From Dyadobacter pollutisoli (lineage in GTDB: Bacteria > Bacteroidota > Bacteroidia > Cytophagales > Spirosomataceae), in contig NZ_CP112998.1 in assembly GCF_026625565.1 (NCBI RefSeq), positions 2,482,501 to 2,546,500 on the forward strand: a DNA stretch of 64,000 bases, given 5' to 3'. Shown one piece after another: positions 1 through 9,170 of this stretch; within the stretch, counting starts at the first letter, position 1; the number at the start of each line of letters is the position of its first letter. A program made the position numbers and the translations under genes. Below the pieces are notes generated by a model, which saw nothing but the letters and a program-made list of their open reading frames with translations, made no database searches and was not told the origin of the DNA.

Positions 1-236
1 GCGGCCGGAAAGTCTTTTCGAATGGATTTCAGTAGTTCAATGCCGCTCATGCCGGGCATATTGATGTCGGAGAGGATCATGACAACCTCGGAAGGATGCC
101 CCGCCAGGTAATCCAGCGCCTGTTCACCGGAGAAAGCAAATGAAAATTCAAACTGACCGCTTCTGATTTCCTTTCTGAATTTTTGCTCAAAAAGCGACTT
201 AACATCTTCTTCGTCGTCAACTACAAGTATTTTCAT
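1..236 (-). CDS. Response regulator receiver protein, 3' end cut by window edge
   Basis: The first 78 residues are visible; the rest lies beyond base 1. The visible part is a CheY-like receiver domain that would take a phosphoryl group from a histidine kinase. It shows the acidic pair D7/D8 in a VVDDEED stretch and the probable phosphoacceptor D57 in ILSDINMPGMSG. The start is the ATG at 236-234. The next gene on the same strand is a 7TMR-DISM histidine kinase, so the two may form a signalling pair. That partnership is inferred from position. Any output domain is outside the window, so it could be a stand-alone receiver or a transcriptional regulator. Confidence 0.85.
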   Translation of the reverse strand, partial: MKILVVDDEEDVKSLFEQKFRKEIRSGQFEFSFAFSGEQALDYLAGHPSEVVMILSDINMPGMSGIELLKSIRKDFPA

Positions 237-321
237 AAAATCATCACCTGATAAAAGCCAAAAATGTAAGTACCTCAATCCGATGGTAAGATAAACATAA
301 AATTATTTCGGATATGAATGT

Positions 322-2409
322 TCAGGCCTCAACCGGAATGATTACTATAAATTCGGAGCCGGTCCCTACTGAACTTTCCAGTTCCAGGCGTCCATTATGC
401 CCCATCACCACTATTTCGTAGCTCAATGATAAGCCGAGCCCGGTACCCTGGCCGGTAGGTTTGGTTGAAAAGAAAGGTTGAAAAATCTTCTGTCTGAGGT
501 TTTCAGGAATACCGGCCCCATTGTCTTTTACCCTGATCTCCATCTCATTTCCCAATGTCCTGGTAGATACCGTAATGACCGGATTCAGGTCCGGCTCGGT
601 CAATTTCCGCTGGTTCACTGCATAATAGGCATTGCTGACCAGATTGACCATTACCCGACCAATGTCTTTTCCCACCGTCCGGGTTTTTACAAGATGCGGA
701 TCAAGGTCAAAAACCAGTTCAGGGCTGAAACCTTTGTCTTTTGCACGTAATCCGTGGTATGCCAGCCGCCCATATTCCGTAGCGAGGAGATTAATGTCGG
801 TCAACTCCTTTTGCCCCGATCCTATCCTGGAATGTTCCAGCATTCCTTTTACAATGGCGTCTGCACGCTTTCCGTGATGGGTGATCTTTTGAAGGTTTTC
901 GGTGAGGTCTTCCAGCAGCACTCCTTCAAGTTCCTCGTCCCGTTCCGCGCCTTTGCTACGTTCGTCCCTGATCTCGTCGAGCAGTTCGGTACTTACTTCG
1001 GAGAAATTATTGACAAAATTGAGCGGGTTCTGAATTTCATGCGCAATACCAGCAGTCAGTTCCCCGAGCGAAGCCATTTTCTCTGCCTGAATAAGCTGAT
1101 TTTGAACGGATTTGAGGTTTTGTAGGGATTGGTTCAGCTCTGCTGTCCGGGCTGTGACTTTCTGTTCAAGGGAAACATTCTGCTCCCTGACGATCTTCTC
1201 ATTTTCCAGGGTCTTCTCCAAAAGTTGCAGCTGGGCCACGGCACGCTGGTTTTCAATATCTTTTTTCTCCCATTCAAACCTTTTGGACAAAAGATAAGAA
1301 AGGAAGAATACTTCCAGTAAAATAGCCACCGACACGTGACTGATCTCAAAAAAGTAAGACGGATACCCGGTTTGAATGTAAACTGCTTCCAGCACCACAA
1401 AAAAGCAGAATACGAGGTACGTCAGCGCCAGGTAATACCCCAGGACATTGCCTTTTCTCCGAACGGCAATACCAAGCCATACTATCGATCCAAACAACAT
1501 GACGGCATTGATCTGGTTGACCAGCAAGACTTGTGATAATGGCAAAAACTGGCTTACGACAATGATCAGGATGAAGTAGGCCAGTAAGGCGAGTGTATAG
1601 TTATAAAACCCGGGCAAATATTTTTTTACTTCGAGAAACAAAATGCAGTACAGCCAGAGTACCGGCATATTGAGCTCAGGAATAAGCCGGTACCAGAACA
1701 TCATATCAGGTTTTGAAATGACGTAAGGCAAAAACCCGTCCGAAACCGCCGCCACAGTCGCCGCATACAACAACACCACCACCGCATAATGCAGGTAAGA
1801 AAGCCGCCGGAATGAAAAGAAAAGCAGGATATTATTGATCACCACAAAGAGCAAAATCCCTTCGTACAGCCCGTAGATCAATTTTTGATAATTGGCCTTC
1901 ACTTCATAGACTTCCTCATTCCATATCCTGACCGGCGTGGGCGGACTAAATGACTGGAACCGGACGTAGAAATCGTGATCGCCTTTTGGCAACGGAAAAA
2001 GCGGAAAATGGTGCTTTACCTGCTTTTGACCCACTCCAACCTCATACCCCGCGCGCTGCACCTGCCACACTCCCCCGTTTCCGCGATAATAAAAGTCACA
2101 GACCGGCAGAAAGGATTGGGCCATTTCCAGCAGCAGATTGTCATCCGTTTCATTGTCCATCCGGAATTTTAGCCAATAAAAAGACTCAGTAATGCCAAAG
2201 TTCAAAATAGGTTTGGAAGAAGGTACGAACGCCGCGGCATATTTACCAGAACTCACCTGATCAATGGTCAGCTTACCGGCTTTATCTTCCAGCAACCATA
2301 CTTTTTGTCCAATTTCAACCGATTCCGCACCCGCTTTCCAAACAATGGTCTGGGCCCAGGAGCAGACTGGCGAAATCATCAACAACAAAAAGTATAGAGC
2401 TTTTTTCAT
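322..2409 (-). CDS. 7TMR-DISM sensor histidine kinase
   Basis: This 695-residue membrane kinase probably senses a periplasmic ligand and phosphorylates a response regulator, perhaps the truncated one just downstream. A signal peptide (MKKALYFLLLMISPVCSWAQ) leads into a beta-rich periplasmic 7TMR-DISMED2-like domain (about residues 25-160), seven membrane helices (about 175-385), a coiled coil, a HisKA domain with H457 in AGIAHEIQNPLNF, and a HATPase domain with DNGAGIP and GQGTGLGLS motifs. I chose the ATG at 2409 because it gives the signal peptide; a TTG at 2499 would add 30 residues and lie inside the upstream gene. The start is 11 bases after the upstream stop, so it is the last gene of a three-gene operon. 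The ligand is unknown. Confidence 0.9.
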   Translation of the reverse strand: MKKALYFLLLMISPVCSWAQTIVWKAGAESVEIGQKVWLLEDKAGKLTIDQVSSGKYAAAFVPSSKPILNFGITESFYWLKFRMDNETDDNLLLEMAQSFLPVCDFYYRGNGGVWQVQRAGYEVGVGQKQVKHHFPLFPLPKGDHDFYVRFQSFSPPTPVRIWNEEVYEVKANYQKLIYGLYEGILLFVVINNILLFFSFRRLSYLHYAVVVLLYAATVAAVSDGFLPYVISKPDMMFWYRLIPELNMPVLWLYCILFLEVKKYLPGFYNYTLALLAYFILIIVVSQFLPLSQVLLVNQINAVMLFGSIVWLGIAVRRKGNVLGYYLALTYLVFCFFVVLEAVYIQTGYPSYFFEISHVSVAILLEVFFLSYLLSKRFEWEKKDIENQRAVAQLQLLEKTLENEKIVREQNVSLEQKVTARTAELNQSLQNLKSVQNQLIQAEKMASLGELTAGIAHEIQNPLNFVNNFSEVSTELLDEIRDERSKGAERDEELEGVLLEDLTENLQKITHHGKRADAIVKGMLEHSRIGSGQKELTDINLLATEYGRLAYHGLRAKDKGFSPELVFDLDPHLVKTRTVGKDIGRVMVNLVSNAYYAVNQRKLTEPDLNPVITVSTRTLGNEMEIRVKDNGAGIPENLRQKIFQPFFSTKPTGQGTGLGLSLSYEIVVMGHNGRLELESSVGTGSEFIVIIPVEA

Positions 2410-2420
2410 ATTTAAAATCG

Positions 2421-3593
2421 CTATTCGAGGTGCTTTGCGCTTGTAAATTGTGACGGAATATTGAGCAGGTAAGCAAAGACGATCCACCAGATAATGCAAT
2501 AGATGCCAAACGGCAGATAACCCATCAGGCCCAGGGCCGGCATTTCAAAAACATGGTACACATTGATATATGGCACACTGTAAGCCCAGTACGCTGGCGT
2601 TTGGGTAATAATTTGTCCGTTCTCGTGAGTGGCGCTGAAATAATTCCAGAATTCGAGCAGAAACCCCTGTACCAGGTATGCCAGCGCAAACAACAGCACA
2701 CTCGACCAGTTACCGCTACGGACCAGGTTAAAAGGCGTCCAGATTTCCAGTTTTTCCAATACAATTGAAATGACCAGAAGCGGTATCACCCAAAGCAATG
2801 TAAAAAGCGTATCGGGGTAGAATGCGATAAAAAACAGCAGTATAAATGAAATGATCAGCAATAAATTGCCCAGCCAGGGCGGCATAGTAAGCTTGGGACC
2901 GTCAGCGAACCGGTTTTTCAGTCCGTCGAACGTAATAAAGAGGGCGTACCATTCAAATGCCAGCGGCATCAGCCCTGCGGAGCCTACGACGGCATAAATC
3001 GTAAATTGATTGTCAGGTATCAGCTCTCCCGCCGGGTAGATCCAGTTGTCGTCCACAAAGAAATTGAGATACTCAAAAATGAGCCAGCCCGAGACAGACG
3101 CAACCCCGATCGCGATCATCTCCTGCGCGGACCTGCTGATGATCGATGTACCTCCCGTCCTTTTATAAACCCAGCCGTCCATCATCAGCGCAAATCCCCA
3201 GAAAAGCGGCAGATCGGCCCACATAATGATCCATCTCGGTTCACTGAATTTACCCCATAACACCAGCAATGTCCCGCCCCACATCAGTAGCCCGGCCCAG
3301 AACCATGTCGGAAACTTGCCGTTTTTGGGCTCATTGAGCGGTAATGCCTTCACTTTTTTGAAGCCAAAAAGAGAGGGTACCAGGTATACCAGGGCAATAA
3401 TGCCGAAGATAATGGCGACACCGACAAAAATGGGAAGGCTAAACCCGGGTTTCACCGGTGCGATCAAAGGCGGATATTGGAAATAAGTGTGTTCAAAATG
3501 TCCGTCGAAACAAATCCAGGCACCCAGGTATGGCACAAAAACGATCCCTGCAAATGTACAGAGCAGATAAAAGACTTTCAGGGATGCTTTCAT
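2421..3593 (-). CDS. Unknown ten-helix integral membrane protein
   Basis: I do not recognise a named family. The 390-residue protein has about ten hydrophobic helices and little soluble sequence. Two parts resemble each other: GWLIFEYLNFF, followed by a tyrosine/proline stretch and then LAFEWYALF; and GFLLEFWNYF, followed by AYSVPY and FEMPALGLMGYLPFG. This suggests internal duplication around a conserved Glu-aromatic-x-Asn-aromatic motif in the membrane. The start ATG overlaps the stop of the preceding gene by four bases (ATGA at 3593-3590), so translation is probably coupled. The histidine kinase follows after 11 bases. A role as a transporter or as a lipid or carotenoid enzyme is possible, but nothing in the sequence decides this. 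Confidence 0.75.
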   Translation of the reverse strand: MKASLKVFYLLCTFAGIVFVPYLGAWICFDGHFEHTYFQYPPLIAPVKPGFSLPIFVGVAIIFGIIALVYLVPSLFGFKKVKALPLNEPKNGKFPTWFWAGLLMWGGTLLVLWGKFSEPRWIIMWADLPLFWGFALMMDGWVYKRTGGTSIISRSAQEMIAIGVASVSGWLIFEYLNFFVDDNWIYPAGELIPDNQFTIYAVVGSAGLMPLAFEWYALFITFDGLKNRFADGPKLTMPPWLGNLLLIISFILLFFIAFYPDTLFTLLWVIPLLVISIVLEKLEIWTPFNLVRSGNWSSVLLFALAYLVQGFLLEFWNYFSATHENGQIITQTPAYWAYSVPYINVYHVFEMPALGLMGYLPFGIYCIIWWIVFAYLLNIPSQFTSAKHLE

Positions 3594-4693
3594 TTAATGA
3601 GTTGGGTTTCTTGTTGGACAAGTGTTTTGAGCGAGGTTAGGAAAAGGCGCAGCAGCAAATCATATTTGATCACATCCCGAAACCCATTGAAATAGATCCG
3701 AAGCGGCAGCCAAACGCTTTTAATGGTCTCCTCCGTCAGGCTGAAAACCTGAAAAGTGATGTTATCTCGCAGCTGTTTGGCATAATAACGCAGCCAGGAG
3801 TCTTCATTCACAAACTTCACACCGTCCCAACCCTCCAAACCCACGGCCTCACAAAATGTGGCACATCGCCTCGCCCGGAAAGGCGTTTCCTGCGTCGTAT
3901 TGAGATAATACTCTTCCAGGATCTCCGTCACCCGCATACCATTGGTAGCCGATACATGATAATATTTATTGATCACGTATGGATCAATGTCCCCCAGCAT
4001 GTCCGAGCCGGGCGCATCAATGTCAATATAGTGCTGCTCCCTATCGACGCTGAGCGGTTTTTTTTCATGTCTCAAATAGTAAAAAAGAAAATCGCCCGAT
4101 GAGCTGGCAATGTCACCCAGCCAGGTTACAATGTCCGCGTTGGAATCGACATGCGGGGCGAGGTTTTTGAGGAAAAGCAAAAAATCGGGCAATGGGCTCA
4201 CAGGCCGATGATGATTGAATGCATCCAGCCCAGCCAAAACATGTGCCACATCGCAGTAAGTACCATCGGGCAACACGGTTTCCTGGTGATCGAGTTTAAA
4301 AATAAATGGAACCTGCCCTACCCGGCTATTCCCGTAGACCCTATCATGATCCGTATACGTTACAAGCCTGTGCTTGGGTTGGTACTCATTATCCTCATAC
4401 CTGCGCAAGGGTTTGGCGTGCTCGGTGGGGTCTTCCACGATCTGTACCTGGTAGCGCATCGGTATGCCCGCCGCCCCTTTGATCAGCTCGCTGTTCCATC
4501 CCCACTGATCGTAGAATATTTTCCGTAACCTGGTGACCATCAGCTTGGTATTGTACTGTTCGCCGGGATAGTAATCTTCTTCTTCTTTTAGCAATTCAAT
4601 AAATTCTGCAACGCTCAAAACATCCGCCAAATTATGCCCTGGCTCAGGCGAATGTACTAAAATGGGTTGTACGAGTTCTTTTGTGCTTTTCAT
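3590..4693 (-). CDS. Unknown soluble protein, first gene of the kinase operon
   Basis: This is a 367-residue protein with no signal peptide and no membrane helix, so it is probably cytoplasmic. I do not recognise its family. It is rich in acidic and aromatic residues. A stretch near the middle, CDVAHVLAGLDAFNHHRPVS, has clustered histidines and aspartates that could bind a metal or act in catalysis; this is only a suggestion. The start is the ATG at 4693, preceded by about 275 bases without a gene, where its promoter should lie. It overlaps the next gene by four bases. Its constant companion here is the ten-helix membrane protein, so the two may act as a pair. Confidence 0.7.
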   Translation of the reverse strand: MKSTKELVQPILVHSPEPGHNLADVLSVAEFIELLKEEEDYYPGEQYNTKLMVTRLRKIFYDQWGWNSELIKGAAGIPMRYQVQIVEDPTEHAKPLRRYEDNEYQPKHRLVTYTDHDRVYGNSRVGQVPFIFKLDHQETVLPDGTYCDVAHVLAGLDAFNHHRPVSPLPDFLLFLKNLAPHVDSNADIVTWLGDIASSSGDFLFYYLRHEKKPLSVDREQHYIDIDAPGSDMLGDIDPYVINKYYHVSATNGMRVTEILEEYYLNTTQETPFRARRCATFCEAVGLEGWDGVKFVNEDSWLRYYAKQLRDNITFQVFSLTEETIKSVWLPLRIYFNGFRDVIKYDLLLRLFLTSLKTLVQQETQLIK

Positions 4694-4968
4694 AAATGAG
4701 GCGGGTGACTATGTGAAATGCAGCGACACATTTTCCATTTGCATGGAATGAGCATTAACGTATTAGTATGAACGTTGTTAAGAATAAAGTTGAGCGCTAA
4801 AATCGGTCGGAAATTATGAATGGAAATAGTGCGTGTGGACTGCTATTAAATCGTACGCTTACCAAAACTAAATATAACCAAACATACACGAAAACCGCAG
4901 AAGACAGCGAAATTATTTGGTTTCCAGCCGCCCAGGGCAATTTTTATTGCAATCTTTACAAACTATTA
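4694..4968. other. Intergenic region without a convincing gene
   Basis: This gap holds the promoter region of the minus-strand operon starting at 4693. A short inverted repeat, TTCCAT-n4-ATGGAA, lies at about 4735-4750 and could be an operator. A 65-codon plus-strand reading frame is present, but it has no ribosome-binding site and no protein-like composition. Confidence 0.5.
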
Positions 4969-6363
4969 CTACACATTCCCATTAGTTTGGTCAGTTATAT
5001 TGTCGACCGGTAATGTGATTTTGAACTCAGTCTTTTCGCCAGCTACGGTATCCACTTCCAGATAGCCTCCGTGCCCACTGGTAATGATATCGTAACTCAT
5101 CGAAAGTCCCAGACCAGTGCCCTGTCCGGTGGGTTTGGTGGTAAAGAAAGGTTGGAATATTTTGGCTTTCACATGATCGGGCATGCCCGTACCATTGTCC
5201 GACACCCTGATGTAGAGGGTGTTGGCAAATTTCTTGGTGCTGATTTTTACCTCCGGTTTATAATCCTCGGTGCTCCCTGCCTCTGTGAGCTGCCGTTTTT
5301 TCTCTGCCACGGCGTAAAAAGCATTCGTAAAAAGATTGAGAAAAACCCGTCCCAAATCTTGGGGAAGCACATTGACTTTACCAATCGTTGGGTCAAAATC
5401 AGTGGTGAGTGTTGCATTGAACTCCTTATCCTTGGCCCGCAAACCATGGTAAGCCAGCCGCATGTACTCGTCGGCCAGTGCATTGATCTCCACCGGCTCT
5501 TTCTCGCCTGACGAAGCCCTGGAATGCTGCAGCATCCCTTTCACGATGGAATCCGCGCGTTTACCGTGGTGCGTGATTTTCTGCTGGTTCTGGCTGAGGT
5601 CACCGATAATTTCTTTGATATACTCTTTATCTGAGTCAGAAATGGAGGTTTTATCAATTTCTTCCTCCAGTTCCTGACAAAGCTCCACCGATACTTCCGA
5701 AAAGTTATTGACGAAGTTGAGCGGGTTCTGGATCTCATGGGCAATTCCCGCGGTCAATTCCCCCAGAGACGCCATTTTTTCGCTTTGTATTAGCTGGTTC
5801 TGGGTCGCTTTCAGTTCTTCAATGGTCTTTTGCAGCTCTTCCTTTTGCTGTAAAAGCTCATGGGTTCGCTCATTCACAAGGTATTCGAGGGATTCTTTCT
5901 GTGCTTTGCTTGCCAGTTCATCCCGCATTCTGTCCTCCCGCTCTTTGATCAGGACGTTTTGCTGTTTCCGCGCGTAAAACCAAATGACAAAGCATAGTAC
6001 AAACGCAAATGACTGGATCACGACGAAAATATCATTGTACTCCCGGTACAATCTCGGCACAATGGTTTCAAGCAAATCACCAATGATAGCGATGACGACA
6101 AATGGTATCACCGACTGGACCATGCCCCTGATCGGTTTGAAATCGTCATTTTTGTAAAAAACCAGAAGCATAGCCGTCAGGAAAATATGCCAGAACCAGG
6201 CAAACCATGAAGGCGTACCGGAAATATAATAAGTCGCAATTAAGGCAATGCTGACATACCTGCCGTAGATCAGCAGTTTATCCCAATTTGGAAGCTGAGT
6301 AGCCGTCTGCAGGGAGGTACGTACATACTGGATCAGGAAGAATGATACTATAAAATAATCCAT
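4969..6363 (-). CDS. Membrane-bound sensor histidine kinase
   Basis: The 464-residue kinase has about five membrane helices in its first 135 residues, with very short loops, so it probably senses the membrane itself or an intracellular signal. A coiled coil follows, then HisKA with H209 in GIAHEIQNPLNF, and a HATPase domain with DNGTGMP and GQGTGLGLS. The kinase core is very like that of the 7TMR-DISM kinase at 322-2409, including the FVNNFSEVS and KITHHGKRAD stretches, so the two are paralogs with swapped input domains. I chose the ATG at 6363; a TTG at 6420 would add 19 polar residues. No response regulator is adjacent, and its start faces away from the efflux operon. Confidence 0.88.
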   Translation of the reverse strand: MDYFIVSFFLIQYVRTSLQTATQLPNWDKLLIYGRYVSIALIATYYISGTPSWFAWFWHIFLTAMLLVFYKNDDFKPIRGMVQSVIPFVVIAIIGDLLETIVPRLYREYNDIFVVIQSFAFVLCFVIWFYARKQQNVLIKEREDRMRDELASKAQKESLEYLVNERTHELLQQKEELQKTIEELKATQNQLIQSEKMASLGELTAGIAHEIQNPLNFVNNFSEVSVELCQELEEEIDKTSISDSDKEYIKEIIGDLSQNQQKITHHGKRADSIVKGMLQHSRASSGEKEPVEINALADEYMRLAYHGLRAKDKEFNATLTTDFDPTIGKVNVLPQDLGRVFLNLFTNAFYAVAEKKRQLTEAGSTEDYKPEVKISTKKFANTLYIRVSDNGTGMPDHVKAKIFQPFFTTKPTGQGTGLGLSMSYDIITSGHGGYLEVDTVAGEKTEFKITLPVDNITDQTNGNV

Positions 6364-6585
6364 GCAGGTGGTGTAAGGCTTTTTTTCTTCTATTGATGAT
6401 AAACCGGATTCATGCAGCAAAGTAATTATTTTCCTTTAAATAATCATTTCGGGCTAAGTAATGCGCCATATGCAGCTGCTCTAATTTATTTCTAACCGTT
6501 TTTTAATCTAATTATAAAACAGTTTTAATACCATTTTTAGCACTGCATCGAACCTTTGCCGACAAGTAATCTAAACGAAGAGATC

Positions 6586-7845
6586 ATGTCGTTCAAAGTA
6601 ATAAAACCGGTAATGATAGCCATGCTGGCATGGTGTTGCATCCCGGGAAGAGCGCAGACCATGTACACCTTACAGCAGGCGCTCCAGACTGCAAAATCCA
6701 ATAATCCAATTTTAAAACGGGAACAGTATAATGTCAGTATTTCCCAGGCAGACATTACAACCGCTCAGCTGCGGCCCAACCCGATACTAAACAACCAATC
6801 GTTACAACTGGTACAGCCTTCGCGTTTCTCCGAGAACTCCTCCTGGTACAATGGTGCCAACCGCCAGGTTTGGTGGCAGGTTACCAAGCCTTTTCAGTTG
6901 CCTGTACAGCGTCAGAATAAAATAAATTTCGCAGAACAAAATGTCAGGCTGACCCAAAAGCAATATGCCGACACGGAAAGACATCTGTTTCAGACCGTTG
7001 CACAAAAATGGCTGGATGTATGGACTGCCCGTAAGCAACTCGATTTGCTGGGTACCGCGAAGAGTAACATTGACTCTCTTGCCAACATTAACCGGCTGCG
7101 GCTGAAAAATCAGGTGATTACCACCACCGATCTGTCCCGGACTGAGCTGCTGGCCAATCAATACGACATTCAGCTGAAAACCGCCCGCCAGAACTACCAG
7201 AATGAAATCATCAATCTCAAATTCCTGATGGGTACCGCAGACTCTGTACAGGTTGACACGGCCGATCAGTTTGCATTTGCATTCCCGTCGCAGATGGATG
7301 CGATCGTACAGGAGGCATTGCAAAGCCGTACCGATATTCAGGCGATCAAGTCGACGATGGATGTGGCTGATGCAAATATTAAGCTACAAAAATCCAACGC
7401 ATTGCCCACGCCGGAACTGGGGCTGATCTTCAACCCTCAAAACAAGGTTAACTACATGGGAGTTTACGGTACCATTGAAATTCCGGTCTTTTCCAGAAAC
7501 CAGGGTGAGATACGGAAGTCAGAGATCGTGAAGCAACAGGCTGAACAAGATCTTCGGGCAACAGAAACACAGATCCAGACAGAAATTCTAACCGCCTATA
7601 AAAGTTACCAGACACAAAAACAGAACGTACAGAATTTCAACCAGTTACTAACTCAATCCCAGACAATCTTGAACAGTGTTAAATATTCTTACTTGCGTGG
7701 CGGGACAACAATCATCGATTTTCTGGAAGCCCAACGAAGCTGGCTTGATACCCAGCAGCAATATTACGACCTGCTGCAACAGTACCGGCAAAGCTACATC
7801 GACCTACTTAATGCCTCAGGAATGATCAATCAAATCGCTCAGTAA
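6586..7845 (+). CDS. TolC-family outer-membrane efflux protein (CusC/CzcC-like)
   Basis: This 419-residue outer-membrane channel forms the exit duct of the RND metal pump encoded downstream. A signal peptide ends near GRAQ, followed by the two long alpha-helical OEP repeats typical of TolC proteins, rich in glutamine, asparagine and coiled-coil heptads. The LRGGTTIIDFLEAQRS stretch is a hallmark of CzcC/CusC proteins. The ATG at 6586 is preceded by a purine-rich AAGAGA and gives a normal signal peptide. A TTG 30 bases upstream gives a longer but less likely form. The stop is two bases before the adaptor gene, so the genes form an operon. The long divergent region upstream should hold the promoter. 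Confidence 0.9.
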   Translation: MSFKVIKPVMIAMLAWCCIPGRAQTMYTLQQALQTAKSNNPILKREQYNVSISQADITTAQLRPNPILNNQSLQLVQPSRFSENSSWYNGANRQVWWQVTKPFQLPVQRQNKINFAEQNVRLTQKQYADTERHLFQTVAQKWLDVWTARKQLDLLGTAKSNIDSLANINRLRLKNQVITTTDLSRTELLANQYDIQLKTARQNYQNEIINLKFLMGTADSVQVDTADQFAFAFPSQMDAIVQEALQSRTDIQAIKSTMDVADANIKLQKSNALPTPELGLIFNPQNKVNYMGVYGTIEIPVFSRNQGEIRKSEIVKQQAEQDLRATETQIQTEILTAYKSYQTQKQNVQNFNQLLTQSQTILNSVKYSYLRGGTTIIDFLEAQRSWLDTQQQYYDLLQQYRQSYIDLLNASGMINQIAQ

Positions 7846-7847
7846 CC

Positions 7848-8858
7848 ATGAAAAACATAATCGTTTGCAGCTGCCTTTTTATCGCCATGATGGCCGCCTG
7901 CAAAAGCAAGGAGACCAAAAATGTAGTTCAGGAAGACACTACTCCGGCCGTCAATGGCAACGGGACCAGGATCACATTCCCAAAAGCGGAAGGTACCGGT
8001 TTCTTCCAGACAGAACGAATTTCGAGTACTGCATTAATGGCCGACATCGCGGCTCCCGCCAAGGTATCGGCCACTGTAATCCGCTCAGAAGAAGGCGCTT
8101 CCGGCAACATTGTGTTGTTTGACAACCCCGAACTTTCCGGTAACTATACCCAGCTGTTGCAACATCTGACGATGATCAACCAGATCCAGAACATCAATAT
8201 CAGACAAAGAAAAACGGAACTGGCCCGCTTGAAAGATTTGCAGGAACACGGCGCAGCCACGGGTAAGGACCTTTTGGAATCGCAAACTGCATTATCTATG
8301 GAAGAAACCAACCTGATCAATGAACGATCGGCGATTATTGAGCATGAAACGAAGCTGAAAGCGGGCGGATTTGAACCAAGAGAACTTCGCAGTGCCCCGG
8401 CAGGAACGGCCTACGTGATCTGCGATATTCCTGAAAGTGAGATCAATAAGGTCAAAAAAGGAAGCCAATGTACGATTCAGTTCACTGCATTTCCTAACGA
8501 CAACTTCACCTGCAGGATCGATGATATCGCCGACATGGTGGACCAGACTACGCGCATGATCAAACTCCGCGTGACAGTTAACAATGGTACCGGCAAACTG
8601 AAAGCAGGCATGTTTGGTACCGTTGCATTCGGGCTGAGCGAAGGCAAGAACCTGAGTATCAACAAGGATGCACTCATTACCATCCAGGGAAAGAATTATG
8701 TATTCGTCAAAACCGGTTCCAATGACTTTGAACGACGCGAAGTAAGCGTGGGTGACCAGATCGGCGACCGCATCATTGCTTACAATGGTCTGAAAAACGG
8801 CGACGACGTGGTTACCAAAGGAGTTATGCAATTGAAAGGATTATCGTTCGGCTATTAA
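7848..8858 (+). CDS. RND efflux periplasmic adaptor lipoprotein (CusB/CzcB-like)
   Basis: This 336-residue adaptor bridges the inner-membrane pump and the TolC-like channel. The N-terminus is a lipoprotein signal with the lipobox MAAC (cysteine near residue 18), so it should be lipid-anchored. A helical hairpin is seen around HLTMINQIQNINIRQRKTEL to GATGKDLLESQTALS, followed by a beta-barrel and a membrane-proximal domain ending KGVMQLKGLSFGY. The order matches the membrane fusion protein family, though it is shorter than many CusB proteins and lacks an extra N- or C-terminal metal-binding domain. It starts two bases after the channel gene, and the DUF190 gene follows after 11 bases. Confidence 0.88.
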   Translation: MKNIIVCSCLFIAMMAACKSKETKNVVQEDTTPAVNGNGTRITFPKAEGTGFFQTERISSTALMADIAAPAKVSATVIRSEEGASGNIVLFDNPELSGNYTQLLQHLTMINQIQNINIRQRKTELARLKDLQEHGAATGKDLLESQTALSMEETNLINERSAIIEHETKLKAGGFEPRELRSAPAGTAYVICDIPESEINKVKKGSQCTIQFTAFPNDNFTCRIDDIADMVDQTTRMIKLRVTVNNGTGKLKAGMFGTVAFGLSEGKNLSINKDALITIQGKNYVFVKTGSNDFERREVSVGDQIGDRIIAYNGLKNGDDVVTKGVMQLKGLSFGY

Positions 8859-8869
8859 ATTCAAAAGCC

Positions 8870-9169
8870 ATGCTACAAGCACAAATATTCATTGGCGCTG
8901 ACCATTGGAAAGAAGAAGTACCTCTGTACGAATACATTCTGCAATTTCTGGTCAGGCAAAAAGTAATGGGTGCAACCGTTTATCGCGGCAGACTGGGTTT
9001 CGATGGTAAGCATTTAAGCCGTCCCAATGACCTGTTCAGTTTCGACGAAACGCCGATGGTCATTTCCTTTATTGACGACGAAGAAAAAGTAAAAACTGCC
9101 CTCACCAGGCTCCGCAAGGAAATGAAGAGCGGTTTTATAGTTACCAACCATGTAGACCTGTGGAATTAA
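8870..9169 (+). CDS. DUF190 PII-like protein in the metal efflux operon
   Basis: This 99-residue cytoplasmic protein matches the DUF190 family, which has a ferredoxin-like PII/CutA fold and is thought to act as a small ligand sensor. Typical features are the LYEYILQFLVRQKVMGATVYRG helix-strand unit, the SFDETPMVISFIDDEEKV strand-helix and a glycine in the variable loop (GRLGFDGKH). It lies 11 bases after the adaptor gene and one base before the pump gene, so it is co-transcribed and possibly coupled to the pump. By analogy with PII proteins that control membrane transporters, it may gate or report on pump activity. That role is inference. Confidence 0.82.
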   Translation: MLQAQIFIGADHWKEEVPLYEYILQFLVRQKVMGATVYRGRLGFDGKHLSRPNDLFSFDETPMVISFIDDEEKVKTALTRLRKEMKSGFIVTNHVDLWN

Positions 9170-9170
9170 A

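Noticed and set aside
4816..5013. A 65-codon plus-strand open frame between the two kinase groups
   Set aside because: It overlaps the end of a confident kinase gene, has a composition unlike a protein and no ribosome-binding site.
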